Assembly: GCA_015183035.1 (NCBI GenBank)
Contig: JACZZP010000004.1
Coordinates: 186,001-250,000 of the forward strand
Direction of reading: 5' to 3'
From: Meloidogyne chitwoodi
Taxonomy: Eukaryota; Nematoda; Chromadorea; Rhabditida; Meloidogynidae
DNA: 64,000 nucleotides
The position numbers and the translations under genes are program-made. The notes beneath the pieces were generated by a model. That model had not been told where the DNA came from. It saw nothing but the letters and a program-made list of their open reading frames with translations, and did no database searches. Shown in pieces: positions 11,137 to 22,532 of this stretch (position 1 is the first letter of the stretch; each line of letters starts with the position of its first letter).

Positions 11137-12230
11137 GTTTTTTATTTTGTATTTTTTGTATCGTCAAATTTAAATTTAAAAAAAAAAATAATTAATTAAG
11201 GCTTCACTGCCACTAAATAAATAGTCAAGTAATTAATTAGCGCGTACATCAATTCAAAAGTCAAAACAAATGCCGTTAGATCGTGGCAATATAAAAGTGC
11301 GTAACGCAGAAAAGAGTAGAGAGAGAGAGAAATGCAAATCAACGCTGGATATATCTCTGGCGGCGTCTTTGTCTCTCCTTATTTCAGTACTATTTTTTAT
11401 AAGAGTGTAAGCATGTGAAAAGAAGAGAAATATTAAGTTTGCACTTATTGCTCTATGATTTCTTAAGAATGTAATTTCAAAATAATTAAAAAAAAAAATA
11501 ATTTAAAAATCGAAAATAGTAAAAAAGGCTTATAAAAACGGAATTTAATAATTGATAAAAAAGTTTATATCAATTTTGTGTTAAAATTTATTTTCTAGAT
11601 TATTTATGGATAAATGATAGCTTTCTTTTATTATATTCATCTGTTTAATATTAATTAATTAATATACTTTTGTTTTTATTAAAAAATAAAAATTTAAATT
11701 AATTATGTAGATTAATCCACAGCGAGATTGATTATTTTTGTAAGCTAAATTATCATTTAGCTAAATTTAAAAATTGTTTTAGTTTTCTCAATCTTTTTCG
11801 AATTTTATTTTTGTGTCAATTCAAACAATAATATTTTTGAGAAAAAAATTATTTATTTCAAACTTTATTTATTAAGTTTGTGTAAAAATAAATTAATTTT
11901 TAAAAATTTTGCTGAGAAAATTTATTTTTAGATTATCAGAGTTAAATTCCTAAATATTATTCATCTGTTTAATATTAATTAATTTAATTTTGTTTTTATT
12001 AAAAATACAAATTTAAAGTGATAAATCGGCTGGATGTTAAATCGTTTTGTATTTTTGTAAGCTAAATTATCATTTAGCTAAATTTAAATATTTTACTTTT
12101 CTAGACTTTTTTTAGGTCCTTCAACTAAACTTCCAGTTTAAAAGAAATTGCTCAAAGTTTATCTCTTTAATTTAATTCAAGTAAATTTTAAAAATAAAAG
12201 TGATTTGTGCTTTGACTTTTAATTAAATAA
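11137..12230. repeat. Gap with two copies of a ~180 bp dispersed repeat
   Basis: No gene supported. Copies at about 11580-11775 and 11910-12095 share TTATTCATCTGTTTAATATT and end in a hairpin, GCTAAATTATCATTTAGC. Further copies are at about 13370-13565 and 14385-14520, all near SRSX receptor A. Confidence 0.6.
11440..11446. promoter_or_regulatory. Possible Mel-DOG-like hexamer-plus-one motif upstream of secreted gene
   Basis: TGCACTT lies about 300 bp upstream of the start of the secreted protein at 10347-11136. It fits the TGCMCTT dorsal-gland effector motif described for root-knot nematodes. The motif is short and expected by chance, and no cluster was seen, so support is weak. Confidence 0.2.
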
Positions 12231-12936
12231 TTAATAGTTCTGAACAATTATTGGCGAAGTATTTCCACATTTGCCCAAAATACCAAAGCCAGTGCCAATT
12301 GGGATAAATACAAAAATTAGTGGCCAGTAAATGCCGGAAAGTAAGACGAGAATGATCGAAACGATCGAAAGCACAAAACCTGTTAAAATTAAATTTGATT
12401 TATGATCAGTGGGATACTGTAGATTAATTAATTCCCTTAGGGCTTATTTGATGGAACACCTTGGAGAATTGGACAGTAGATTTGTAAATTAGGTATATAA
12501 AGTAGTTATGGGCAATATGAGAAAAGTTCAAAAATTTCCACGGAACTAGTTCCAGTTCCGAAACTGCATTTTTAATTTTCATTGTTCAAGTTCAAGAATT
12601 ATTGTGGGGTTAGGAACTAGTTCAGGACCAGTCTAGTTCCGGAACAAGTTCCAGAAATTTATTAGTTCCAATTCCGGAACTGGAACTTTTGCATCACTGT
12701 TATGGGCAATATGAGAAAATAAGTGCGACTCAAATGTCAGTTTGGAAAATAATTGTATTAAAAACACAATTCTATTAAATTCTATAGTCACTTAATTCGA
12801 CACAAATTAACTCTAAATGCAATTTAACTAGCTTATTTCTTGAAATGAAAAAATTTAGTTTAAATAAGTTTGAAATAAAATTAAAAAACCCACAAAAAAT
12901 AGCAAATGTCCTCCACCAGAACAAAGCTGAAGACAT
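12231..12936 (-). CDS. Small two-exon membrane protein (63 aa)
   Basis: Predicted exons are 12894-12936 and 12231-12379, joined through a GTGGGT donor and an AACAG acceptor with consistent phase. The 63-residue product has WWRTFAIFCFVLSIVSIILV as a first membrane segment, then SGIYWPLIFVFIPIGTGFGI as a second, and a short tail with one Cys (GKCGNTSP). No family recognised. The 514-nt intron contains an hAT-type MITE (12514-12699). It ends about 700 bp from the 3' end of SRSX receptor A, on the same strand. The uncertainty is whether so short an ORF is expressed; the exon 2 reading is strongly hydrophobic and coherent. Confidence 0.5.
12514..12699. mobile_element. hAT-type MITE with GGAACTAGTTCC interior and 20-bp flanking direct repeat
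   Basis: The right end is GGAACTTTTGCATCACTG, and the interior is repeated GTTCCAGTTCC. The flank TTATGGGC follows the right end and also precedes the left end. The left TIR is diverged: the bases after the left octamer are again AATATGAGAAAA, as on the right. The same family is at 18991-19177. Confidence 0.65.
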
Positions 12937-13226
12937 TTTTAAAAAAATATTAAAAAATAATAAAACTTGTTGTCAATAGTGGAATTATCGATCTAAAAGG
13001 AGAAAAATGAAAATAACAATAGTAACAAAAAATTCAATATTTAGAGTTGTGTGTCTTATTTTATTTTTACTTATGTGCGTAGAAAAAGGCTGAATAAATT
13101 TAAAAATTAATTTTAATAAAATTAGAGCAAGATTTACTTAAAGAATTAATAAAAATATTTAGGTAATTTTCGGTTATGCCGCACCCCCATTTCAGTGCCA
13201 ACTAAACTTTTTCTGTAAAATCTTTA

Positions 13227-13353
13227 CCGCGTGCCACTCTATTGCACGACATTTCGTCTCAACATAAAAAAAACTACTACATTTCGTTTACCCGAGCATA
13301 CGATTTTTTGCTGTTGGGACGAAATGTCGTGCAATATAATGGCACGAAATGTC
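13227..13353. mobile_element. Palindromic MITE, 'TTGCACGACATTTCGTC' family, copy 3
   Basis: The arms ATTGCACGACATTTCGTC and GACGAAATGTCGTGCAAT flank a centre with CATTTCGTTTACCCGAGC. It lies in the gap between the 63-residue membrane gene and SRSX receptor A. Confidence 0.75.
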
Positions 13354-13640
13354 CGCATAAAAAATAAATTATTAAGAATTTTGCCGAGAAAATTTATTTT
13401 CTAGATTGTCTGTGTTCTTTTTATATTATATTTATTTGTTTAATAGTAATTATTTAATGTACTTTTATTTTTATAAAGAATTAAAATTTAAATTTATAAC
13501 GTTTCCGATGCAAAAATTCTTTTATTTTTGTAAGCTAAATTATCATTTAGCTAAATTTAAAAAGTTTTTTTTTTACTTTACGAAAATAATATAAAAAAAT
13601 GTTGTGTATAAAATTAGAAACTTTTTTCCGGTAAAACTAA

Positions 13641-15626
13641 TTAATTCGAAACTTTCACAAAATTGTTAATTTTTGTTGCCTTGTTTTGATTTTTAACCAC
13701 ATTAATTGTTGTATGATGCGTTACGTTATTTTTATTTGTATTCTCATTTGTTGAGAAAAGACTAAAAAAGCAACGAAATTCATCTTTAATCGCCAAACGA
13801 TGTTCAGTGCTGAAAATAAAAAGGGAAATTAACTTGCGGATTAAAATTATTATTTGCGGACAAATTTATTATTTGCGGATTAAATTTGCGGATTTTTGAA
13901 AAATAAAAAGAAAATACCAAAAATGTGTAAAAAAAAGTTTGTTATGCTCAAGATAGGTTTAAAAAAATTTTAAAAATTTAAAAAAAACTTTAATTTCACC
14001 TAACAACAAACAAAGCAGGTACTTCCACAGTTGAGCTAATGGAAGAAGCACAATTTAGAATACAATTAATTATTAATTGTTGATCACTGCTAAAATTAGA
14101 AGAAATATGATTCATCACGTTATAAGCAAGTAGTGTTAAAGTATAGCCAGCAAGTTGAATTCCCATTATTAAACAAAGTGTTTTGTACACAGCTTTGCGT
14201 TGGGCTGTTGCTAAAATTAAAATTTAAAAAAATGCGAATGGATAGCATTAAAAAATATAAACAGAAGAAGTATTAAAAGAAAAAGTAAAAACCAATTTTA
14301 TCTAATAAAAAGTTTTGACATTTGTCATTGACAAATGTTAAAAGCACATGAAAGTGAAAAAATAAAAAGCGACTGAAGTAACTTTTACTATTTTCAGCTG
14401 TTTAATATAAATTGATATAATTTTGTTTTATTAAAAATTCGAAGTTAAATAATGAAGGAGACAGTGTTCATAAATAAATCTGTATTTTTGTAAGCTAATT
14501 TATTTTTAGCTAAATTTTTATTTTTTTGGCAAAGTGTTGTGTTTAAAAAAATTATATTGTTACCTCCCACACAAACCTTGTTCATTTTTATTATTGTAGA
14601 AAAGTTTGAGGAACATAAGAATATAGCAAAATAATGTAAGAAAGTTTAATCCGAGTTGTGCAAAATCAAGATTCATTTGTCCGTCACTGCCGACAAGATC
14701 GGGGAAATAACATTGGACTTTTCTGTTTTGATATATTAAAAATTTTTTCTAGAATTTTTATTTTTATAAATAACATACAAAAAGGGGTCCTGTATAAGTG
14801 ACCGTACGACATAACCAACAAACATTAGAGGAAATAGCAATGAAAGAGAACACATTATTTTTAAATATTTTTTGTCGTTCCTTGTTGAATACCTGAAAAT
14901 TGTCAAATTTTATTGACATACTATTCGATTCGTCTCAACGAGCTGAGTCGAATGGTACCACTTTTATGGTGCGGGGATGCCTATGAACTGAGATACGAGC
15001 TCTTGAATATCAAAAAATCAAAGGGGGGACCAAGCTCATTTGAGGTGATTACCGCGGCTGCTAGCCAATATTTCTTTTTTCCTACTGTAAGAATATTTAA
15101 AAAATATTAACCAAATAGGCAAAAAAATAGCCAACATTCGATCAATTGCTATAACAAGCATAAATGAAAAAACATTCATACAACCTCCAATTGGAATTAT
15201 TTGAACAATGGCGCAATAAATTCGAGGTATTTTTCCTGGCCCGGGAAGAATAAAAACGGCAAAGGGTAATAAAATTTGAAGTTTTGAGAGAAGAGAACAA
15301 AACGCATATATACCAATAAATATTTGGCAAGTGTTGTGTAGGCGTCTGGAAAAGTTTTTTTTTTAAAAATTTGAAAAATTTTTGAAAATTTAAAAATTTA
15401 AAATTTTTTCAAAAATTTTAAAATTTTCAAAAAATTTTCAAAAATTTTCAAAAATTTTCAAAAATACACTTAATCCGTTTTTTAACAAAAAACATTTTTA
15501 TTTAACTCACTTTTGCCTAATTGTAGCAAAAATTAAAATTCCAAAGAAAACTGTCCCAATTTGATCAACACAAGTATTTATAATCCAACCCAATCTGGCT
15601 ACATAAGATTCTCTTGTATCCGTCAT
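13641..15626 (-). CDS. SRSX-class chemoreceptor A (7TM GPCR), 6 exons, complete
   Basis: Predicted exons are 15511-15626, 15112-15345, 14779-14892, 14577-14722, 14000-14210 and 13641-13809, with consistent phase, giving 329 residues. Family landmarks are ATIRQKRLHNTCQIFIGIYA (end of TM1 and start of TM2), IDRMLAIFLPIWY (the class's DRL-type motif at the end of TM3) and a terminal STEHRLAIKDEF that follows TM7. The Trp codon of PIW is split by an intron. The same split position occurs in receptors B and C, so the three are paralogues with a shared gene structure. Seven hydrophobic segments can be traced. Predicted role: nematode-specific chemosensory G-protein-coupled receptor in neuronal cilia. 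Ligand unknown. Confidence 0.85.
14918..15050. repeat. Dispersed repeat 'ATTCGATTCGTCTCAACGAG', copy 1
   Basis: It lies in the intron between exons 2 and 3 of receptor A. It contains a ATTCGATTCG...CGAATGGTACCA inverted pair, then a conserved block ending GGGGGGACCAAGCTC. Homologous copies are at 20580-20705 and 58245-58395, with a related inverted piece at about 41280-41400. Confidence 0.65.
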
Positions 15627-16743
15627 TTTATCATTTTTTTAACTAAAAATAAATTTATTTTATTTTTAATTGCATTTTAAACTGAAAAACTTGAAAAATA
15701 AAATTGTGATCTTTTGAAAAAATAAACATGAAAATTAAAAAAAAAATTATTTTTAACAAAGAAAATAAAAAAATACAAATTTCAATTTTTTAATTAATAA
15801 ATACATTTTATTTTTAATTATTTCGCGTGTTTAAAAATTTTTTTAATTAATAATTGTTTTTTTTTAATTGGAAAATACAAATTTTTAATCTCAAAATTTA
15901 TTTGTTTCTATTTTTGAAAAAATTCTTATTCATTAATGAGTGAGGAATTAATAACTAAAATCTAAAAAAAAATAAATAAAATTAAAAAATAGGAAAAAAT
16001 GCAAAAACATATTAAATAGAGGCCATTTTATGTTAAAAAAGACGTCCATTAGCGATAGGAAAATTAAATGGAAATAAACTCTAAAAGGAAAACAAGTGAG
16101 AGATATTGGGATTTCTACCGTAACCGTCCAAGGAAAATCGGTCATTGGAAAATTGGTCAGTGAAGAAACAGTACATAAAATCACTAAAACATATGTAAAA
16201 CACAAAAATAAATAAAACAAAAAAACACATGTAAACACAAAAAAACAAATAAAAACAAAAACACATGTAAAACACAAAAACAAATAAAACACAAAAAAAC
16301 AAAATTTCGTCTTTCGTTTTTTATTTTCCGATTTTGCCAATCCCTTTATACAAACTGGCAAACTTTAATAAATTACCTTAAAAATAAATTTTTTTTTTAA
16401 TATTAATTTAATAATTAATTTAAGTCTAACATTTGTAAATATTAAATTATTGTAAATATTTACGTTAACAATGAAATTGATATTTTTAAATTTTTAAAAC
16501 ATCTGTTTGAAAAAAAATTTTTTTTAACTCATAAACATGAAATAAATTTATAATTATTATTTTTTTTCACATTTTAAAAAAATTCTGTGTTACCATTGCT
16601 GTGAGTTTTCTGTTAAAAACATTTTAAATTTTATAAATTTTAAACTTTAAAAATTTTTTTTTCTTATTTTAAACAAGGGAAAAAACACTAAAAAAATTTT
16701 TCATAAAATATTTGACAAAATTTCAAAATTAGTATTCAATTAA
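15627..16743. other. Intergenic gap between SRSX A and B
   Basis: Probable bidirectional promoter region for the divergently transcribed receptors A and B. It holds a degenerate simple repeat (AAACACAAAAACA type) at about 16195-16305, preceded by CCAAGGAAAATCGGTCATTGG. The long minus-strand ORFs here (15948-16361) are translations of the simple repeat and are not genes. Confidence 0.5.
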
Positions 16744-19487
16744 ATGAATAAATCTTCATCAGAGCAATCGTTTTTTGAAGAAGTTTTAGCGAATGAAACA
16801 AATCTTTTGGTATGATTTAATTAAATTATTTTCAGTTGAAAAAGTCCGCAAAATTTATCCGCAATTTTTTTTATTTGTCCGCAAAAATATTTTTAATTTT
16901 TTTTTAATTTTTATTTGTTCTTAGCCTTTGCAAAACTTCTCAGACAAAACATTACAAAATTTATTTATGATTATTTATCTTTCTGTTTTGTCACTTCTTG
17001 GAAGTATTTCGATTGCTTCAAATTCAATTCTTGTTATAATCACTATTAAATACAAGTAATAAATTTTAATAAAAAACATAAATAATTAAGTAATAATTAG
17101 AGTTGTACACTTTTCTGTATTCCGGGATTACATAATTCTCTTCTGAGCCCCAGTGATAAAGGCAACTCTCTCATGTGATAAAGACGCAGAAATTGTGTAC
17201 AGTTCTGGAAAAGAGCAGGTCACAATATTTTTCTCTGACCTCAACTATCCACTGGTCAATTTTTCTGCGTCTTTATCAACGAGTGGCCTTTATTACAAGA
17301 GCTCTGAAGAGAATAATGTAATCCCGGAATACAGAAAAGTGTACAACTCTAGTAATAATAAAGTTTCTTTTCTATCTTTCTCTTATTCAACAATCGATTT
17401 AATATAAAACTTTCCTTATTTTATTTAAATCTCTACAAAAATATAGACGGAATAACTTAAATAACTATTATAAATTACAAAGAATAAGCGGAAAATTACG
17501 TTGAAGATAAGAAAATGGGAAGCAATATTTTTAGATGGGGTCACAAATATAAAAAGGGAGAGAAATCAGACAAAACTAGTTATATTTTCTCTTCTCTCTT
17601 TTCCTCTCTTTTCAAAACAGCATTACAATTAGACAAATATGAAATTGACAAATGTGTCTGGCAGAACCTAAAAGCACCTTAAAAATCATAAATAAATTAA
17701 TTTAGGAAGTTAAATACGAGTTGCTGTTATTTGCTAGCAATGAATGCATTTTGTGATTTGATTGTTGCATCTTCAGGAATTATAGCTACCATTTTATTTG
17801 CAACATATGGAAAATTTAATTTAACATTTAGTTCATGCCTATGGTTTCAGGCTGCGCCCCTTATTGCTTTTAACATGTCTTTTGTTCTCGTATTCTTTAT
17901 TGCTGCTGATAGACTTTTTGCTGTGATTTTGCCTATTTGGTAAATTTTATTTTTACGAGTTAACATTTTGTATTCATTCAAAGGTATTACAAAAATACAA
18001 AAAAGAAAGCTTATTTAATTTTGTTATGTTCGATTGCCTTTTTGATTGCCATTTTGCTTTTTGTTTATTGTATTTATTGCTATGTAAATATTAATATTTT
18101 GTAAGTGATTTTAAATCAAGCAAAAGCTAATCCGAAAAAAGTAGGTGAGACTTGTTTGTGGAGTTGGAGTCATCTGAGCGCCATCAATTATAAAAAATGA
18201 ACGATGAATTAATTTAAAGTGTTTATGGTATCATTAGATAGAGCAGAAAATTTGCTACAAAATAGCAAAAAATCAGAATTTTTGGAAAATTTGAAAAAAA
18301 GTTATTCCAAAAATCTCCAAAAATCAGATTTAATTTGTAGTTTTTTGGCTATAACTTATTTTCAAATTTAACAAAAATTCTGATTTTTTGGTATTTTGTA
18401 GCAAATTTTTTGCTCTATCCAATGATATCATAAAGACTTAAAATTAACTAATGGTTCATTTTTTATAATTGATGGCGCTCAGTTGGCCCTTTGTATCAGG
18501 TCAATACCGCCGGTTCATTTCAATACAATAGTAGTCGTTTCATTCCTTTTTTTCTTAAAATATTGTCAAAAATTTATAATTTTATTTAATAGAATGCTTC
18601 GTTGCTCTGTTGCCGACTTTTGGAGTGGTGACTATATCACAATACTACTACCTTTTTGTCTCTCATTTACAATAGCTTCTGTTCTCTGTTATATATTTAT
18701 TCAAATTAACCTTCGTTTTTTGAATAAAAGTTCAGAAGAAAGTATAAATGGAATTATCAAGTCTTTAACAATTATTTTATTATTAATTATTTTTGGCTGG
18801 ATTTTTAATATGAGTATGAGGCCATTAATTATATTGATCATACCTAAACCTATACCACTTGGTTATATTCTTATGAATACTTCAGATATTGGATTGACAT
18901 TTGTTGGAATTGGAAATACTTTTGTCCTTTACTTTTGCAGGTAAAATATGTAGAGGGTAAAATTCTTTTTAGATTTTTAGAGTTCATTCCCAGTGATGCA
19001 AAAGTTCCAAAATTTCCACGGAACTAGTTCCAGTTCCGGAACTGCATTTTTAATTTTCATTGTTCCAGTTCTGGAACTATAGTGGGGTGAGGAACTAGTT
19101 CAGGACCAGTTCTATTTCGGAACAAGTTCCAGTTCCAGAAATTTGGTAGTTCCGGAACTGGAACTTTCCCTTCACTGTTCATCCCTGTAGGGCGGGGAGG
19201 GCCTTTACGGGAAACGTGACAAAAAGGTTAAGGGGACGGGGGAAGTTTATTAATTGACGGGACAACTTGTGCAAAAAGCAAAATTACCGGGACAACCTGG
19301 ACTCTTGTGTGATTTTTTGAGCAAAGAGCCCAACGGGGGAACGGGGACGTAACCTAAGTTTTATTATAATTTTAAAATTTTTTTGATAATTTAATTAAAT
19401 TTACTTAGCAAAGACTATTACAAAATTATAAATAAATTTCTGTTCAAAAATACAACAACAAATCAAGTTGTTCCATTCCAAAATTAG
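16744..19487 (+). CDS. SRSX-class chemoreceptor B (7TM GPCR), 6 exons, complete
   Basis: Predicted exons are 16744-16809, 16925-17055, 17706-17939, 17984-18100, 18593-18940 and 19409-19487, with consistent phase, giving 324 residues. Exon 2 carries TM1 (IIYLSVLSLLGSISIASNSI). Exon 3 begins KLNTSCYLLAMNAFCD (TM2) and ends ADRLFAVILPIW, the SRSX TM3 motif. Exon 5 carries TM5-TM7 with LLLIIFGWIFNMSM and NTFVLYFCR. Exon 6 is a short hydrophilic tail, SKDYYKIINKF. Exon 3 is 234 nt, identical in length to its counterpart in receptor A. The introns carry a 253-bp MITE with a 9-bp TSD, a second repeat, a palindrome and an hAT-type MITE. Tandem partner of receptor C. Confidence 0.85.
17098..17350. mobile_element. 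MITE with 9-bp TSD (AGTAATAAT)
   Basis: It starts TAGAGTTGTACAC and ends GTGTACAACTCT. AGTAATAAT is present on both sides (17089-17097 and 17351-17359). The inverted interior includes TGATAAAGACGCAGAAATTG. A related interior without these termini sits at 55825-56005. It lies in intron 2 of receptor B, and the ORF at 17153-17407 is a translation of this element. Confidence 0.8.
17445..17660. repeat. Dispersed repeat shared with 47890-48035
   Basis: It contains GGAAGCAATATTTTTAGAT and GGGAGAGAAATCAGACAAAA. Both occur in inverse orientation at about 47935-48030, inside the large minus-strand gene. Confidence 0.6.
18172..18482. mobile_element. Palindromic MITE, ~310 bp
   Basis: The arms CTGAGCGCCATCAATTATAA and TTATAATTGATGGCGCTCAG pair perfectly. 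Inner inverted blocks (GGTATCATTAGATAGAGCA and its partner) pair as well. It lies in intron 4 of receptor B, ahead of exon 5. Confidence 0.75.
18991..19177. mobile_element. hAT-type MITE 'CAGTGATGCAAAAGTTCC', 7/8 TSD
   Basis: The ends are CAGTGATGCAAAAGTTCC and GGAACTTTCCCTTCACTG. The flanking octamers are TTCATTCC (18983-18990) and TTCATCCC (19178-19185). It lies in intron 5 of receptor B. Relatives are at 12514-12699, 46820-46975, 49458-49572 and, as a long composite, 55723-56786. Confidence 0.8.
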
Positions 19488-20439
19488 ACTGATTGCAACA
19501 AAATACTATGATAAACATTTTTTTTAATTTAAAAAATGTTAATTTTTTCTTATTTGTTCAGTACATTTGTTTCATTAAATTGTTTATTAAAGCGTAATTT
19601 TTTAACAATTTATAAAATATTTATTTTTTGTTTACATTTTGAAATTAAAACAATTAAAAAAACACGCAATTCCTTATTAAAAATTAATTTTATTAAAAAA
19701 AAGTACAATTTTTTTAAGTATATAAAATAAGCTTTTAGTAAACTACTTTTGTTACAATTAATTCAGAAAAAAATTTTTTTTAATAATTTTTTTAATAAAT
19801 TAACACCTGCCGTGCTTTTTAACACCTCCGACTCGAATTACAAGCACTTAATTTGTTTTAACTACAAAAAAATAAATTGTTGGTTATTTAATTATTTTTA
19901 TTTGTTATCAGCTTTTTGTTAAGTGTAAATTCTCAATTTAATATTTTATGTAAATAAATAAAATTTTATAACGCAGCGACTTTAAAAAAAATTAAAAATA
20001 AATTTGTATTTTAAGTTGTTCTTGTTTACTATAATATTTGAGATGCTGACACCCAAAGATCCGGTAAAATTTTTTAAATAAGGGAATTTTTTGAAACGGC
20101 ACTTTAAAGCTGAAAGAGCCTTCTCTGTTTATAAACCGCACGATTTAAAAAAAAATTAAATTTTAAACAATTTTCAAATAAGGTTTTCAATTATTACAAC
20201 TCTACCGGGATTTTATTCGTTTTAACAGCAAAATATGGAAGTATTGCATTGATAAGTTTAGTTGCTTTTTTTCTGAATTTGTTTATGGTTTATACAACAT
20301 GGAAAAATAAGTTTGTCAATTTTTTTGTTATTTTTTTATTTTTATGTGTTGCGCATTTTTAAATTTTTTATTCTTATTTTTGATTTTATTTAATAATTAT
20401 TATTTTTGTTTAAATTTTGGAATATACCGTATTTATTCT

Positions 20440-20560
20440 AATACAAGCGCATGCGCTTGTATTTTTAAACCCCTTCGTAGGATGCGCTTGTATTGGAGGG
20501 TCCGCTTCAAATAGAAGGTGAGCTTGTATTAGAAGTTAAAAAGTAGTATAGTATACCGGT
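20440..20560. repeat. Short TIR-like repeat, 'ATACAAGCGCATGCGCTTGTAT'
   Basis: A perfect inverted repeat is centred on GCATGC, with further copies of GCGCTTGTATT and GAGCTTGTATTAGAAG downstream. It lies in intron 2 of receptor C. Confidence 0.5.
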
Positions 20561-20579
20561 GGTAAAATTTTGTATCAAA

Positions 20580-20705
20580 AGTCATACCATTCGATTCGTC
20601 TCAACGAGCTGAGTCGAATGGTCCCACTCTCATTGTGCAGAAATGTCTTTGAACCGAGATATAGGTCTCCGAAAATTAAAAAACCGTAGGGGGGACCAAG
20701 CTCTT
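20580..20705. repeat. Dispersed repeat 'ATTCGATTCGTCTCAACGAG', copy 2
   Basis: CATTCGATTCGTCTCAACGA matches the copy at 14918-15050, and the same GGGGGGACCAAGCTC end is present. It lies in the large intron 2 of receptor C. Confidence 0.65.
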
Positions 20706-21450
20706 TTTAAGGTAAAAAATTAAAATATGATTATTATAGCTCATTCGAAAGAGCTCTATGAGCATAGTCGAATGAGATCAAAATCGTCGTGATTCCACGA
20801 TTTTGAAAAAAGGTATGAAAGATTGAAATTTTCTGGAAACTCGTCAAAATTGTCTCTATTGTCGAAAATAATGAAAAATTCGTTTTTCAACAATAATTGT
20901 CAAAATTTTTAAATATTAAAAAAACACAAAAATCCTAAAAAAATACTTATTGACATTCTAAAAAATCACATAATGTGGAGTAAATCCTTAAATCAAAGAA
21001 CACTGAAAAAACAATTATTAAGATGTTTTTATCATCGTTGCAATATTTACCTTGCCTTGTATTCATTCTTCACTTTGCCCTTAAATCTAGGCTATTTAGT
21101 CAAATATTTGTTACTACAATTTGAAATTAATTTTATTAGTCTTCGTTCTTGTTATTATATTCAAGCTATTCCCTTGCTAGGTTCAACTTTAGCAAATCAA
21201 TTTACTTTTTATATCGGATGTGATAGACTTCTTTGCATTGCTTTTCCAATTTGGTAACATTTCCTATTTTTAAAATAATTTGACAAATTTTATCAAAAAA
21301 TTCTTCAATAGGTACCAGTTCAAAGATGAAAACAAAAGTTTAACAATTATTTTTTTGTTAACATTTGTTAGGACAGTTCGTACATCTTGGCTTTTTTTAG
21401 ACATGGCAATTGAATTTCCTGAAAGGTAAATAAATATAATATATGTAAAT

Positions 21451-21653
21451 CAGGGATGGGCAAAATCGGAAAATAAAACCGAAAAATACAAAATAAAAAT
21501 GGTCTAAAAATCCGAAAATTTAAAATTTACGTAATCCGAAACTTGTTCAAAAATTTAAAAAATTTTTGAATTTTAGAAAATTTTGGATTTTGTCTAAAAA
21601 ACCGAAATAAATAGGCCCCCAAAAAACCCGAAATCCGAACTTGCCCATCCCTG
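21451..21653. mobile_element. hAT-type MITE 'CAGGGATGGGCAA', 203 bp
   Basis: The termini CAGGGATGGGCAA and TTGCCCATCCCTG are perfect inverted repeats, with AAAATCCGAAA-type subterminal repeats. The flanking octamers match only partly, so it is older or has lost its duplication. It is the same terminal family as the outer element at 39928-41154. It lies in intron 4 of receptor C. Confidence 0.8.
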
Positions 21654-22026
21654 ACAGAAAATTCAAAAGTTTGTAAAATAAATAAAAATAATCTTTTTAT
21701 CAAATTTTCACACTTTATTTAAAATATTATTTTATTTTTATTAGACCAGTACTTTGCTTACCTGCAGACTTTCTTCAACCTGAAATTTCTCAAGAAACCC
21801 TTGTAACTGCAAATGTTAATAATTTACTGACAATTTGTTGTTATGTATCTATTTGGATTTTATTGTTTATTAAGAAGGAAAACCATCCAAATCATTCAAA
21901 TAATAAACGTTTAGTAAAATCATTGACTGTAATTATTATTATTAATTTTGCTGGTAAAGTTCATGTAAGTTTAATGATTTTATAGGAAAGGGGAACAATC
22001 AACATTATCCATAAAATTATAAGTAG

Positions 22027-22163
22027 TAGAGATCGGAAAAATGCTAAAATCAAATTCAAACAAATAATTTGAAAATATTTGATTTCCCAAAAATAAGTCA
22101 AATCTAATTTGGTTTCAAATAATTTGAGAAAATTTGATCAAATATTTGAATTGGCCATCTCTT
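22027..22163. mobile_element. hAT-type MITE 'TAGAGATCGG', perfect 8-bp TSD
   Basis: It begins TAGAGATCGG and ends CCATCTCTT. ATAAGTAG lies on both sides (22019-22026 and 22164-22171). The interior consists of AAATTTGATT-type repeats. A likely relative is at 47037-47315. Confidence 0.8.
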
Positions 22164-22171
22164 ATAAGTAG

Positions 22172-22335
22172 GTTTGTTTCACCCCAAAGATTCAAATCCT
22201 ATAGACCGACTCTAGATCCGGCTTTTTTTCGGGTCCGGGTATCCGGAACACAACCTTAGTGTTGATATTTTGAATACGATCTCTAGAGTCGTTCTATAGG
22301 ATTTGAATCTTTTTTTGGGGTAGATCAACGTATGT
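22172..22335. mobile_element. Palindromic MITE abutting the previous element
   Basis: The arms AGATTCAAATCCTATAGA and TCTATAGGATTTGAATCT, plus TAGATCCGG/CTAGAGTCG inner blocks, form an inverted pair. It lies directly between two other MITEs in intron 5 of receptor C. Confidence 0.65.
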
Positions 22336-22337
22336 AT

Positions 22338-22532
22338 CAGGGATGAATATTGTTCGGTAAAATACGATATACTATATAAAATTACCCCAAAAATACGATA
22401 ACTATATTCGATAACTTAAAAAATACGATATAAATTCTTTAAAAGATACGATATAATTTCAGAAAAAATACGATACGATACAAAATCACTCAAAAAATAC
22501 GATAACTATATACGATACGATATGCATCCCTG
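22338..22532. mobile_element. hAT-type MITE 'CAGGGATGAATAT', 6/8 TSD
   Basis: The ends CAGGGATGAATAT and ATATGCATCCCTG enclose an interior of reiterated ATACGATA units. The flanking octamers are GTATGTAT and GTGCGTAT. Confidence 0.75.

Noticed and set aside
15142..15345. Apparent frameshift in SRSX receptor A exon 2
   Set aside because: A careful re-read of the bases shows one continuous frame from RLHNTC to IFLPIW; the suspected frameshift was a copying error.
15948..16361. Long minus-strand ORF rich in Phe/Val/Cys
   Set aside because: It is the translation of a CAAAAACAC-type simple repeat; no family resemblance and repetitive composition.
17153..17407. 84-residue plus-strand ORF
   Set aside because: It lies wholly inside a MITE with a 9-bp TSD (17098-17350).
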